From: Clostridia bacterium
Lineage (GTDB): Bacteria; Bacillota_A; Clostridia; Christensenellales; Aristaeellaceae
DNA length: 60,984 nt
Direction of reading: 5' to 3'
Assembly: GCA_017432405.1 (NCBI GenBank)
Contig: JAFRJF010000102.1
Location: 1 to 60,984, forward strand
Shown: in pieces, positions 53,096-60,923 of the stretch
Numbering within the stretch: position 1 is the first letter of the stretch
Layout: each line of letters opens with the position of its first letter
Translations under genes and position numbers: made by a program
Notes under the pieces: generated by a model
Database searches by the model: none
Told to the model about the DNA's origin: nothing
What the model saw: only the letters and a program-made list of their open reading frames with translations

Positions 53096-54820
53096 TCACC
53101 CTTTTTGAATGAGGAATTCTCCAAACTGGCTCTCATAGATTTCCCGGTACACAGGGCAATCCCGCAACAGCTGTGTATGCGTGCCCTTTCCGACCACCCT
53201 TCCGTCGTCCAGCACCAATATCAGGTCCGCCCCCATCACCGAGGCGCACCGCTGGGAGATGATGAACGTGGTGGGATGATCATCCAGGCTGGCGATGGCC
53301 TTCCTCAGCCGCGCGTCGGTGGCCATGTCCAGGGCCGAGGCGCTGTCGTCGAGTATGAGTATGGGGGGCCTTCTCACCAGCGCCCGGGCAATGGTCAGGC
53401 GCTGCTTCTGGCCGCCGGACAGGTTGCCGCCGTTCTGGGTGATCTCCCCGTCCAGCCCGCCCTTGGCTGCCAGCACGTCCATGGCCTGGGCGGCCTCGGC
53501 GGCCGTCAACAGATCCTCGTCCGTGGCGTCCGCCCGGCCCCAGCGCAGGTTTTCCCGGATCGTCCCCTTGAACAGCGACGCCTTCTGCATCACCACGCCC
53601 ACCTCGGCCCGCAGCTGCTGCCGGGGCCAGTCCTTCACGTTCACGCCCTCTACCAGCACTTCGCCGGCAGAGGCCTCGTAGAATCGGGGGATCAGCCCTG
53701 CCACCGAGCTCTTGCCCGCGCCGGTGCCGCCGATGATGCCCACGGTCTGCCCGCGCCAGGCTTCGAAGTCCACGTCCGTCAGCGCCGGGCTGCCCGCGCC
53801 GGGATAGGTCAGGCCGACATGCCTGAATTGCACCGCCGGAGCAGCAGGGGCCGGCGCGACCTCCATGCTTTCGGGGGATGTGATTGACGGCTCCAGCGCC
53901 AGCGCGCCCTCGATGCGCTTCCAGCTGGCCCAGGCCTTGTTGATGGTGATGGTCAGGCTGGCGAACTTGATCAGTTCGACCAATATCTGGCTCATGTAGT
54001 TGTACAGCGCCACCACCGCGCCGGTGGTCAACGCCCCCGCGTCGACCCGGATGGCCCCCTGCCGCACCAGCACGATCACCGCCGCGTTGATCAGCACGTA
54101 GGTCACCGGGTTCAAAAGCGCCGAGACGTGCCCTGCCCTGCGCTGCCGCAGCGTCAGCTCCCGGTTCTTGGCCCGGAAGGCCTCGAATTCGGCGTCCTCC
54201 CGCCCGAAGGCCCGGATCACCCGCACGCCGGTCAGGTTTTCCCGGGTCGCCGCCAGCACCGACTCCAGCTGCTTCTGCACCCCGCCCATCATCGGTATAT
54301 TTGCCGCCATGATGGCCCATACCGCAAGCCCCAGCGCCGCGATCACCGCCAGGAAGATCAACGCGCAGCGGGCGTCGATGGTGAAGGCCATCACCATCGC
54401 CCCCAACACCACGAAGGGCGAGCGCAGCAGCAGCCGCAGCGCCATGTTCACGCCGGTCTGGGCCTGGTTGACGTCGCTGGTCATGCGGGTCATCATCGCC
54501 GAGACCCCCACCCGGTCCACGTCCGGGAAGGACAGCGCCGTCAACCGGGTGAACAGCGCGTGCCGCACGTCCGCCGCGAACCCAGTGGCCGCCTTCGCCG
54601 CGAAGTACTGGGCCACCACCGCCATGCCCAGCCCCACCAGTCCCAGCGCGATCAACAGCCCGCACATCCGCCACACGTGGCCCGCGCTGCCGCCGCCGAT
54701 GCCCCGGTCGATAATCGAAGCCACCACCAGCGGCACAAGCAGGTCAAACAGCGCCTCCAGCATCTTGAACAGCGGGGCCAATATACATTCCTTGCGGTAC
54801 TTTCTCAGGTATTGTAGCAT
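53096..54820 (-). CDS. ABC exporter half-transporter, degenerate-site subunit
   Basis: 574 residues from MLQYLRKYRKECILAPLFKM; AAGGAG lies eight bases upstream of the ATG. Membrane domain first, then Walker A VGIIGGTGAGKSSVAGL, canonical signature NLSGGQKQRLTIARA, Walker B ILILDDSASALD with Asp in place of the catalytic Glu, and Gln for His in the H-loop (FIISQRCAS). This is the normal asymmetry of heterodimeric exporters such as TM287/288, in which one ATP site is inactive. It pairs with the following gene. Confidence 0.93.
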   Translation of the reverse strand: MLQYLRKYRKECILAPLFKMLEALFDLLVPLVVASIIDRGIGGGSAGHVWRMCGLLIALGLVGLGMAVVAQYFAAKAATGFAADVRHALFTRLTALSFPDVDRVGVSAMMTRMTSDVNQAQTGVNMALRLLLRSPFVVLGAMVMAFTIDARCALIFLAVIAALGLAVWAIMAANIPMMGGVQKQLESVLAATRENLTGVRVIRAFGREDAEFEAFRAKNRELTLRQRRAGHVSALLNPVTYVLINAAVIVLVRQGAIRVDAGALTTGAVVALYNYMSQILVELIKFASLTITINKAWASWKRIEGALALEPSITSPESMEVAPAPAAPAVQFRHVGLTYPGAGSPALTDVDFEAWRGQTVGIIGGTGAGKSSVAGLIPRFYEASAGEVLVEGVNVKDWPRQQLRAEVGVVMQKASLFKGTIRENLRWGRADATDEDLLTAAEAAQAMDVLAAKGGLDGEITQNGGNLSGGQKQRLTIARALVRRPPILILDDSASALDMATDARLRKAIASLDDHPTTFIISQRCASVMGADLILVLDDGRVVGKGTHTQLLRDCPVYREIYESQFGEFLIQKG

Positions 54821-54848
54821 GGGCTTGCTCCTTGGTTGATATGGCTTC

Positions 54849-54877
54849 ATTATATCCCCTCCCCGTTAATGGCGCAA
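54849..54877 (-). promoter_or_regulatory. Promoter of the ABC exporter operon
   Basis: On the minus strand TTGCGC (54872-54877), 17 bp, TATAAT (54849-54854). Transcription begins near 54842, so the longer frame from 54850 cannot be used. Confidence 0.75.
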
Positions 54878-54938
54878 CAGGATGGGGAAGATATTACCTT
54901 TGATTTTGGGGAAGCGGGTGTGGGATAATGAGGCATAC

Positions 54939-55141
54939 AAATACTGATTTATCGAGCTGTGCTCGATAAATCAGTATTTAGGGGTTAGGGGTTGTTGGTG
55001 TGTAGGGGCGATTTCCAATCGCCCGCGGGCGCTCGGAGAGCGCCCCTACACCGTGTACGGGTCCGGCCATCCCCTAACCCCTAAAACCTAACCCCTAACC
55101 CCTCAACTTCTGATTTGTCGCAGCGCGACAAATCAGAAGTT
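54939..55141. repeat. Concentric repeat island (two TGATTT hairpins, CCCCTAA repeats, TAGGGGCG palindrome)
   Basis: From outside in: hairpin D (54939-54979, 19-bp arms AAATACTGATTTATCGAGC, loop TGT) on the left and hairpin B (55105-55141, 17-bp arms AACTTCTGATTTGTCGC, loop AGC) on the right; then TTAGGGG copies (54978-54992) on the left and CCCCTAA copies (55070-55103) on the right; in the centre a palindrome bounded by TGTAGGGGCG and CGCCCCTACA (55001-55050). No coding frame. Confidence 0.8.
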
Positions 55142-55157
55142 CCCAAGGAGCCTCGCC

Positions 55158-56045
55158 ATGAAATACGTCCGATACTGTATGCCTCTTATGCTCGTCTTTG
55201 TTCTCCTGCTGCGCCTCTCCCCGGACTTTGCCCGGTGGTTGCTGGAAAACCTCTCCGTACCAGGCTTGGCCCTCCTCCACCGGCTGACCGCCTGCGTCTC
55301 CTTTCCCGTGGCGGAGCCGCTGGCGCTGGCGGTGATCCTGCTTGCGCTGGCGCGTCTCTTCCACGCCTGGGCCGCCGGAAGCTTCAGGCCGCTGAAGCGC
55401 CTCACCGGCGTCTTGTTTACATTGCTCTTTGCCTTCATCTTACTCTGGGTGCCCGCCCTCGTCGTATCCGTCCCGGACATCCCCGTACCAAACGCCGACC
55501 AGCTCTCCCGGCTGTGCATGCGCCTGGTCGACCAACTGAACGCCTCTCCCCTCTCCTTCCCCGCCGATGTCCTCACCCAGGCCCCTTTGGTTGCAGGCGA
55601 ACCTGCCCGGGCCGTAAAGGCCGCACGCTTTCCCTGTTGGATGGCGCTGTCACGGGCCTGGGGCATGTTCATCCCCCTGACCGGCGAGGCGGTGGTGGAG
55701 CCTTGCGAACCGGCGCCCCTCGTCCCATTCACCGCAGTGCACGAGCTGATGCACCTGACCGGCATCGCCGACGAAGGGGCGGCCAACCTCGCCGCCTGGA
55801 ACCGCTGCACTGCTGCCGGCGGGCCCTTCGCCGACTCCGCCCGCCTCTGGGCCCTGCGCTACGCCATGGGGCAGCTGCATGACGCCGACCCCGCCGCCTG
55901 GCAGGCCGTTCAAAATAAAATGAAAGATGCGCTGCTGCGCACCTTCCTCGATTGCGGCGCTGAGGCCGAATTCACGCCTCATCGCCTGTCCCTCACCCGC
56001 GGCAGCTACGCCGACCTGGCGGGGTATCTGGTGGGTAACTTCTGA
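55158..56045 (+). CDS. DUF3810-type membrane protein with HExxH zinc motif
   Basis: 295 residues. About three transmembrane helices (CMPLMLVFVLLLRLSPDFAR, PVAEPLALAVILLALARLFH, GVLFTLLFAFILLWVPALVV), then an extracytoplasmic domain with TAVHELMHLTGIADEGAANL: HELMH plus a downstream Glu makes a gluzincin-like zinc site. The family is uncharacterised. AAGGAG precedes the ATG. The last codons and the TGA stop lie inside hairpin C, giving a GNF C-terminus. Confidence 0.82.
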   Translation: MKYVRYCMPLMLVFVLLLRLSPDFARWLLENLSVPGLALLHRLTACVSFPVAEPLALAVILLALARLFHAWAAGSFRPLKRLTGVLFTLLFAFILLWVPALVVSVPDIPVPNADQLSRLCMRLVDQLNASPLSFPADVLTQAPLVAGEPARAVKAARFPCWMALSRAWGMFIPLTGEAVVEPCEPAPLVPFTAVHELMHLTGIADEGAANLAAWNRCTAAGGPFADSARLWALRYAMGQLHDADPAAWQAVQNKMKDALLRTFLDCGAEAEFTPHRLSLTRGSYADLAGYLVGNF

Positions 56046-56077
56046 TTTGTCGCAACGCGACAAATCAGAAGTTACCC
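56033..56077. repeat. TGATTT hairpin, copy C, at the DUF3810 stop
   Basis: 21-bp arms (56033-56053, 56057-56077) with loop AAC; the same 17-bp core as copy B. The stop codon TGA (56043-56045) is inside the left arm. Copies of the CCCCTAA repeat lie at 56273-56307. Confidence 0.85.
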
Positions 56078-56104
56078 AACCGAACGGCTCCGCGCCGGAT
56101 CTTC

Positions 56105-56260
56105 TCAATTCTCAATCTTCTTCCCACATCCGCAGGAACAGCTGCCACAGTCGCAGCCGCAGGCGGATTTACCCTGCCGCCGGTTGCGCACGATCCGCCA
56201 CACCGCGAGCCCTGCGACGGCGACAATGGCGACGATCAGTATGATGTCCAATGTGTTCAT
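56105..56260 (-). CDS. FeoB-associated Cys-rich membrane protein
   Basis: 51 residues. One transmembrane helix (MNTLDIILIVAIVAVAGLAV), a short basic stretch (WRIVRNRRQGK) and a Cys-rich tail (SACGCDCGSCSCGCGKK). Small proteins of this type sit next to feoB in many Bacillota and are thought to handle Fe2+ near the transporter pore. AAGGAG lies eight bases before the ATG at 56260. It lies 44 bp downstream of feoB on the same strand. Confidence 0.88.
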   Translation of the reverse strand: MNTLDIILIVAIVAVAGLAVWRIVRNRRQGKSACGCDCGSCSCGCGKKIEN

Positions 56261-56304
56261 GGTTGTACTCCTTCCCTAACCCCTAAAACCTAACCCCTAA
56301 CCCC

Positions 56305-58647
56305 TCAGATTCCTCCCCCGACAATCCTCACCAGCAGCGCGAGCAGCCATGCCACGGCGCACTGCCAGACCACCACCGTGACGGCCCACCTTCCACCCAG
56401 CTCCCGCTTGATGGCGGCGACGGCCGCGACGCAGGGGGTATACAGCAGGCTGAACACCAGCAGCGACATGGCGGCCAGCGGGGTCAGCACTTTCTCCACG
56501 CCTCCGGCGTACAGCACCTTCAGCACCGACACCACGCTCTCCTTGGCCATGAAGCCGGAGATCAGCGCGGTGCACACCCGCCAGTCCCCCAGGCCCAGGG
56601 GCCGGAAGATCGGCGCGATCCAGCCGGCGACGGTGGCCAGTATACTGGCCTCGGAATTCTCCTCCGCCAGCAGGTTGAACCGCAGGTCGAAGCTCTTCAG
56701 CACCCACACCAGTATGGTGGCGATCAGGATCACTGAAAACGCCCGCTGCAAAAAGTCCTTCGCCTTCTCCCACAGCAGCTGGCCCACGCTCCTCGGGCTG
56801 GGCAGGCGGTAGTTGGGCAGCTCCATCACGAAGGGCACCGCCTCGCCCTTGAACAGCGAGTGCTTGAACACCAGCGCCACCACGATGCCCACCTCGATGC
56901 CCAGCACGTACAGCGCCACCATCACCAATCCTCCATACCTGGGGAAGAACGCCTGCACGAAGAAGGCGTAGATGGGCAGCTTGGCGGTGCAGCTCATAAA
57001 GGGCGTCAACAGTATGGTCATCTTGCGGTCCCGCTCACTGGGTAGGGTACGGGTGGACATCACCGCCGGCACCGTGCAGCCGAAGCCGATCAGCATCGGC
57101 ACGATGCTGCGCCCGGAAAGCCCGATGCGCCGCAGCAGCTTGTCCATGAAGAAGGCCACCCTGGCGATATACCCGCTGTCCTCCAGTATGGACAGGAAGA
57201 AGAACAGCGTGACGATGATGGGCAAAAAGCTCAGCACGCTGCCCACGCCCTCGAATATGCCGCCGATGATCAGCCCGTGGATGGCCTCGTTCACGCCCCC
57301 GGCGGTCAGCGCCCGGTCCACCGCGTCGGTCAGCGCGCCTACGCCCGTCTCCATCAGCCCCTGAAGCCACGCGCCGATCACGTTGAAGGTCAGGAAGAAC
57401 ACCAGCCCCATGATCAGTATGAACATCGGTATGGCCGTGTACTTGCCCGTCAGTATCCTGTCGAGGCGCTGACTGCGCTGGTGCTCCCGGCTCACCCGGG
57501 GCTTGGTGACGCAGGCGTCGCACACCCTCTGTATGAACGCGAAGCGCATGTCCGCGATGGCCGCGCTGCGGTCCAGGCCGCGCTCCTTCTCCATCTGCAG
57601 CACGATGTGCTCCAGCGTCTCCTGCTCGTTCTGATCCAGCTTCAGCTGCTCCAGTATCAGCTTGTCCCCCTCGATCAGCTTTGATGCGGCGAAGCGGGGC
57701 GGAATACCGGCAGCCTTCGCGTGATCCTCGATCAGGTGGACCACCGCGTGCAGCGCCCGGTGCACCGCGCCGCCCTCGTCCTCCGGGCCGCAGAAATCCT
57801 GGCGGATGGGCTTTTCCTGATAGTGGGCGATGTGGATGGCGTGCTTCACCAGCTCGTCCACGCCCTGGTTCTTCGCCGCCGAGATCGGCACCACCGGCGT
57901 GCCCAGCGCCGCCTCCATGCCGTTGATGTCGATGCTGCCGCCGTTGCCGGTCATCTCATCCATCATGTTCAGCGCCACCACCGTGGGCACGCCCATCTCC
58001 AGCAGCTGCATCGTCAGATACAGGTTGCGCTCGATGTTCGTGGCGTCCACGATGTTGATGATGGCCTTGGGCTTTTCCCGAAGCACGAAGTCCCGGGACA
58101 CCAGCTCCTCGCTGGAGTAGGGCGACATGGAATAGATGCCCGGCAGGTCGGTCACCACGGTGTTGGCGTGACCCCGAATCGCGCCGTCCTTGCGGTCCAC
58201 GGTGACGCCGGGGAAGTTGCCCACGTGCTGGTTGGCCCCGGTCAGCTGGTTGAACAGCGTGGTCTTGCCGCTGTTCTGGTTGCCCACCAGCGCGAAGGTC
58301 AGCGTCGTGCCCTCCGGCAGCGGATCGCCGCTGCCCTTGGGGTGATACTTGCCGTCCTCGCCCAGGCCCAGGTGGGGCTTCTCCCGCTTTTCCCGGGGCA
58401 TCGCCGCCGACTCGGTCAGATGGTCGATGGGCGTCACGCCGATGCGTGCCGCGTCCGCCAGCCGCAGCGTCAGCTCGTAGCCGTGGATGCGCAGCTCCAT
58501 CGGGTCCCCCAGCGGAGCCAGCCGCACCAGCGCCACCTCCGCCCCGGGGATCACTCCCATGTCCAGGAAGTGCTGGCGCAGGGCCCCCTCCCCGCCCACG
58601 GTCTCGATCCGGGCAAACTGCCCGACCTTCAATTCTCGCAGTGTCAT
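56305..58647 (-). CDS. feoB: FeoA-FeoB fusion ferrous iron transporter
   Basis: 780 residues. Residues about 1-77 are a FeoA SH3-like domain (TLRELKVGQFARIETVGGEG, MGVIPGAEVALVR). The G domain of FeoB follows: G1 LVGNQNSGKTTLFNQLTG, VGNFPGVTVDRKDG, G3 VTDLPGIYSMSP, G4 VALNMMDEM. Then a helical GDI-like region and the membrane domain with gate motifs MLIGFGCTVPAVMSTRT and LTPFMSCTAKLPIYAFF. Imports Fe2+. ATG at 58647 is taken over GTG at 58656, because the AAAGAG site touches the latter. Confidence 0.95.
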   Translation of the reverse strand: MTLRELKVGQFARIETVGGEGALRQHFLDMGVIPGAEVALVRLAPLGDPMELRIHGYELTLRLADAARIGVTPIDHLTESAAMPREKREKPHLGLGEDGKYHPKGSGDPLPEGTTLTFALVGNQNSGKTTLFNQLTGANQHVGNFPGVTVDRKDGAIRGHANTVVTDLPGIYSMSPYSSEELVSRDFVLREKPKAIINIVDATNIERNLYLTMQLLEMGVPTVVALNMMDEMTGNGGSIDINGMEAALGTPVVPISAAKNQGVDELVKHAIHIAHYQEKPIRQDFCGPEDEGGAVHRALHAVVHLIEDHAKAAGIPPRFAASKLIEGDKLILEQLKLDQNEQETLEHIVLQMEKERGLDRSAAIADMRFAFIQRVCDACVTKPRVSREHQRSQRLDRILTGKYTAIPMFILIMGLVFFLTFNVIGAWLQGLMETGVGALTDAVDRALTAGGVNEAIHGLIIGGIFEGVGSVLSFLPIIVTLFFFLSILEDSGYIARVAFFMDKLLRRIGLSGRSIVPMLIGFGCTVPAVMSTRTLPSERDRKMTILLTPFMSCTAKLPIYAFFVQAFFPRYGGLVMVALYVLGIEVGIVVALVFKHSLFKGEAVPFVMELPNYRLPSPRSVGQLLWEKAKDFLQRAFSVILIATILVWVLKSFDLRFNLLAEENSEASILATVAGWIAPIFRPLGLGDWRVCTALISGFMAKESVVSVLKVLYAGGVEKVLTPLAAMSLLVFSLLYTPCVAAVAAIKRELGGRWAVTVVVWQCAVAWLLALLVRIVGGGI

Positions 58648-58794
58648 AGAAGTCACTCTTTCGATGATGATGTTGGATTCTGATCGATCGGAATAGAGTT
58701 CAGAGCGAAGAGTTCAGAGTTTAGAGATGGTTGGCGGAAACCACAGGTTCGGTGGAGCTCCGTCAGAATTTCGAACATATCCAAGCTCTTTATT

Positions 58795-58823
58795 TATGAT
58801 TTGTCGCTCTGCGATAAAACATA
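58795..58823. repeat. Degenerate TGATTT hairpin, copy F, in the feo leader
   Basis: ATGATTTGTCGC, loop TCT, GCGATAAAACAT: 10 of 12 pairs. The remaining non-coding sequence 58657-58790 has no recognised content. Confidence 0.5.
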
Positions 58824-58839
58824 TATTCCCCCCACTCCA

Positions 58840-58868
58840 AGTATAATAACACCGTCTAACCGTGTCAA
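58840..58868 (-). promoter_or_regulatory. Promoter of the feo operon
   Basis: On the minus strand TTGACA (58863-58868), 17 bp, TATACT (58840-58845). A GATAATGTTAAC just upstream faintly resembles a Fur half-site; iron control is expected, but no clear box is seen. The leader is about 190 nt. Confidence 0.75.
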
Positions 58869-58935
58869 GTTAACATTATCAAACTTTCATAGTAACTCCG
58901 TCATGAAATGGCGTCCGAAAATGAGCGCAGATATC

Positions 58936-58964
58936 TTGACTATTCGCGCCGAATGCCTTACAAT
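58936..58964 (+). promoter_or_regulatory. Promoter of the Rpn-type nuclease gene
   Basis: TTGACT (58936-58941), 17 bp, TACAAT (58959-58964). Confidence 0.7.
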
Positions 58965-59011
58965 TAACGTAGCAAGACGGTACCACCGATGGCTGGAGGG
59001 AGGCGCACGAT

Positions 59012-59917
59012 ATGGCTGGGATGAACAGCGCGGTCCGGTACAGCCCCCTTCACAGCGTCGTCTTCGCCTGTATTTTTCAGGATGAGGACAAGGCCGGCGC
59101 CGCAATGCTTGAATTTCTGAATGCAGTGATGAAGCATGTTGGCGAGGAGCCGATTGCCGAGATCCTCAGCATGACGAGCGAGTATTCGGTCATGGGCGAA
59201 AGCGCGGACCAGAAGTATGGCCGCCTGGACGTGAGGGTCAAGGCGGAATCCGGTCGCCTGTTCGATATTGAGGTTCAGATCGACAGGGATTACATGAACG
59301 AGCGGGGATTCTTCTATGGGGGACGGATGGGCGAGGACGCGTTCAAGCCCGGAACGCCGTATAACCAGATGCCCGAGGTCCGCGTGATAACCCTGGTCGA
59401 CTTTTACGTCAGGGATGGCAGCGAGGAGATCGTGGAGCCGGTCGTTCTGGCCTACGCTAACAGCCCGACCGAGCTGGCCACCCGTAAGTTCATGATGTAC
59501 CACATACAGCTTCCCGCGTTTCGCAAGGCGCACAGGACGCTTGAATCCGTGAGGAACGACGCGTTCTTCACATGGCTGTATGCCCTGGATCAGGGCTATA
59601 AGAATCCGGACGAAATGGAGGTGCTATCTGAAATGTCTGAAGGATTGAGAAATTTCGCAAAGCGGTACAACTATGCAATCAACGATCCGGAGCTGATTCG
59701 ACGCTATCGCATGGTCGAGGACGGCAGGCGGGATGTGGCCACCCGGATCGCCGTGGCGGAAGCCAGGGGCATAGAGATCGGCGAAGCCAGAGGCATGGAG
59801 ATCGGCGAGGCCAGGAAGAATCGTGAGAACGCCAGGGCGATGAAAAACGCCGGCATAGAAATCGCAGTCATAGCCCAGATCACAGGGCTTGACGAGGCGG
59901 AGATCGAGGCTCTGTAG
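59012..59917 (+). CDS. Rpn-family recombination-promoting nuclease/putative transposase
   Basis: 301 residues. N-terminal PD-(D/E)XK core: YGRLDVRVKAESGRLFDIEV followed by QIDRDY gives Asp and E-x-Q, as in Rpn/PDDEXK_2 proteins. SPLHSVVFACIFQDEDKAGA is the usual family start. The C-terminus has a short repeat (ARGIEIGEARGMEIGEARKN) and a helical tail. RpnA-type proteins are calcium-stimulated DNases that raise recombination; families often expand within a genome. GGAGGGAGG lies upstream of the ATG. Its TAG stop is the first triplet of a TAGCGGC repeat. Confidence 0.88.
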   Translation: MAGMNSAVRYSPLHSVVFACIFQDEDKAGAAMLEFLNAVMKHVGEEPIAEILSMTSEYSVMGESADQKYGRLDVRVKAESGRLFDIEVQIDRDYMNERGFFYGGRMGEDAFKPGTPYNQMPEVRVITLVDFYVRDGSEEIVEPVVLAYANSPTELATRKFMMYHIQLPAFRKAHRTLESVRNDAFFTWLYALDQGYKNPDEMEVLSEMSEGLRNFAKRYNYAINDPELIRRYRMVEDGRRDVATRIAVAEARGIEIGEARGMEIGEARKNRENARAMKNAGIEIAVIAQITGLDEAEIEAL

Positions 59918-59992
59918 CGGCGACTATCAGTCGCCATATGCACTACCTGTGGCGGCAGATTGCGATACGAAGCTGGTCCTTCAGAGCCGCCA
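59915..59992. repeat. TAGCGGC palindromic element, copy 4 (degenerate)
   Basis: Starts TAGCGGCGACTATCAGTCGC and carries an inner part GATACGAAGCTGGTCCTTCA that parallels 19721-19740 (GACACGAAGTTAGTCCTTTA). Confidence 0.6.
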
Positions 59993-60020
59993 TTGCAGCA
60001 CATCTTTCTTTCAGGAATAT

Positions 60021-60074
60021 GGGACGGTTCCTTTTTCCATTTTGCGCACCGGAAATGGAATAAGGAACCGTCCC
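60021..60074 (-). terminator. Long hairpin after the XRE gene
   Basis: 22-bp arms (60021-60042 and 60053-60074) with one mismatch; GGGACGGTTCC forms the outer end. It lies right behind the XRE stop (60076). There is no strong T-tract on the minus strand, so it may be a dispersed palindrome used as terminator. Confidence 0.65.
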
Positions 60075-60075
60075 T

Positions 60076-60372
60076 TCATTCCGTTTTATTGCGCAATCGC
60101 TCCACGAGGCTACGAATCAATAGCACATCCTCCTGCTTCAAGCCAGTCACATCCACCGATTCACCTTTGGATACCCCGAGCAGTTCGTCCGTGCTGACGT
60201 GAAATATTTGGGACAGCTTGATCAATACGTCCGGGGACGGACTACGCTCCTGTAGTTCATAGTACGATATCACCGATTTGGTGACCCCGACCAGATTGCC
60301 CAGCTGTGCCTGGGTCAGCCCGGCATTTGTCCGTAACAACTTAAGCCTGCTTCCGAAATCCACTGAATTCAC
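60076..60372 (-). CDS. XRE-family repressor-like regulator
   Basis: 98 residues. Helix-turn-helix over residues about 7-62 (LRTNAGLTQAQLGNLVGVTK, SVISYYELQERSPSPDVLIK), then a short helical tail for dimerisation. No ligand domain. It is divergent from a secreted-protein gene whose promoter region carries a 21-bp-period direct repeat, probably its target. Confidence 0.88.
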   Translation of the reverse strand: MNSVDFGSRLKLLRTNAGLTQAQLGNLVGVTKSVISYYELQERSPSPDVLIKLSQIFHVSTDELLGVSKGESVDVTGLKQEDVLLIRSLVERLRNKTE

Positions 60373-60404
60373 ACCTCATTCCACAAAAAGTATGCAGACA
60401 GCGA

Positions 60405-60441
60405 ATATTAATTTGGTTGATTTTGATATTAATATAGTTGA
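60405..60441 (+). promoter_or_regulatory. Direct repeat, probable XRE operator
   Basis: ATATTAATTTGGTTGA (60405-60420) and ATATTAATATAGTTGA (60426-60441) repeat with a 21-bp period, two helical turns. The second overlaps the -35 of the secreted-protein gene. Confidence 0.6.
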
Positions 60442-60466
60442 CTATTTGAATTATCCCTGTTATAAT
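60438..60466 (+). promoter_or_regulatory. Promoter of the small secreted protein gene
   Basis: TTGACT (60438-60443), 17 bp, TATAAT (60461-60466). Confidence 0.85.
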
Positions 60467-60499
60467 GCAAATATATATTATGTAGAAGGAGGCTTTCAT

Positions 60500-60865
60500 A
60501 TGAACCGTACCCGAAAACTCGTTGCACTGATGCTGGCCGTTCTGTTGCTGCTCGCCACCCTCCCCGCCGCCGGACTTGCAGATTCCTACAAAGTTCAACC
60601 CCTAAAACTGAATCAATGGTACAGCCTTCGGGATTATTCCAGCAGCACGACGATCTATAAACTGAAAGTAACCAGCGATACCATTGTCAACATCAACTGG
60701 AAAAACATAAAGACCAACAGTAATTATGCCTATCTCAGCATAAACCGCGATAAATCCTGTGATGATACCATCGCTTCCAGTGAAATAGACTATACCTCTT
60801 CCGGGACGTTGAGATTCGTCCTCTATTCCGGTACATATTACATCTATAGTAAACGACATAAATAA
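60500..60865 (+). CDS. Small secreted protein of unknown function
   Basis: 121 residues from MNRTRKLVALMLAVLLLLAT, a signal peptide probably cut after GLA-DSY. The mature ~94 residues are rich in Ser, Thr and Tyr with beta-type alternation (TTIYKLKVTSDTIVNINWKN, GTLRFVLYSGTYYIY), resembling a small pre-peptidase C-like or carbohydrate-binding sandwich, without a sure match. AGAAGGAGG precedes the ATG. It ends abruptly in KRHK. Confidence 0.78.
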   Translation: MNRTRKLVALMLAVLLLLATLPAAGLADSYKVQPLKLNQWYSLRDYSSSTTIYKLKVTSDTIVNINWKNIKTNSNYAYLSINRDKSCDDTIASSEIDYTSSGTLRFVLYSGTYYIYSKRHK

Positions 60866-60872
60866 ATTTACT

Positions 60873-60901
60873 TTGTAATCATCTGGATAATGTGGTATAC
60901 T
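60873..60901 (+). promoter_or_regulatory. Promoter of the gene at the right edge
   Basis: TTGTAA (60873-60878), 17 bp, TATACT (60896-60901), extended -10 TGG. Confidence 0.65.
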
Positions 60902-60923
60902 TCTTCTAGAAGGATGTGATATC

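Noticed and set aside
55070..55103. Telomere-like CCCCTAA repeats
   Set aside because: They lie inside an intergenic palindromic island in the middle of a chromosome segment, with inverted copies nearby; no sign of a replicon end.
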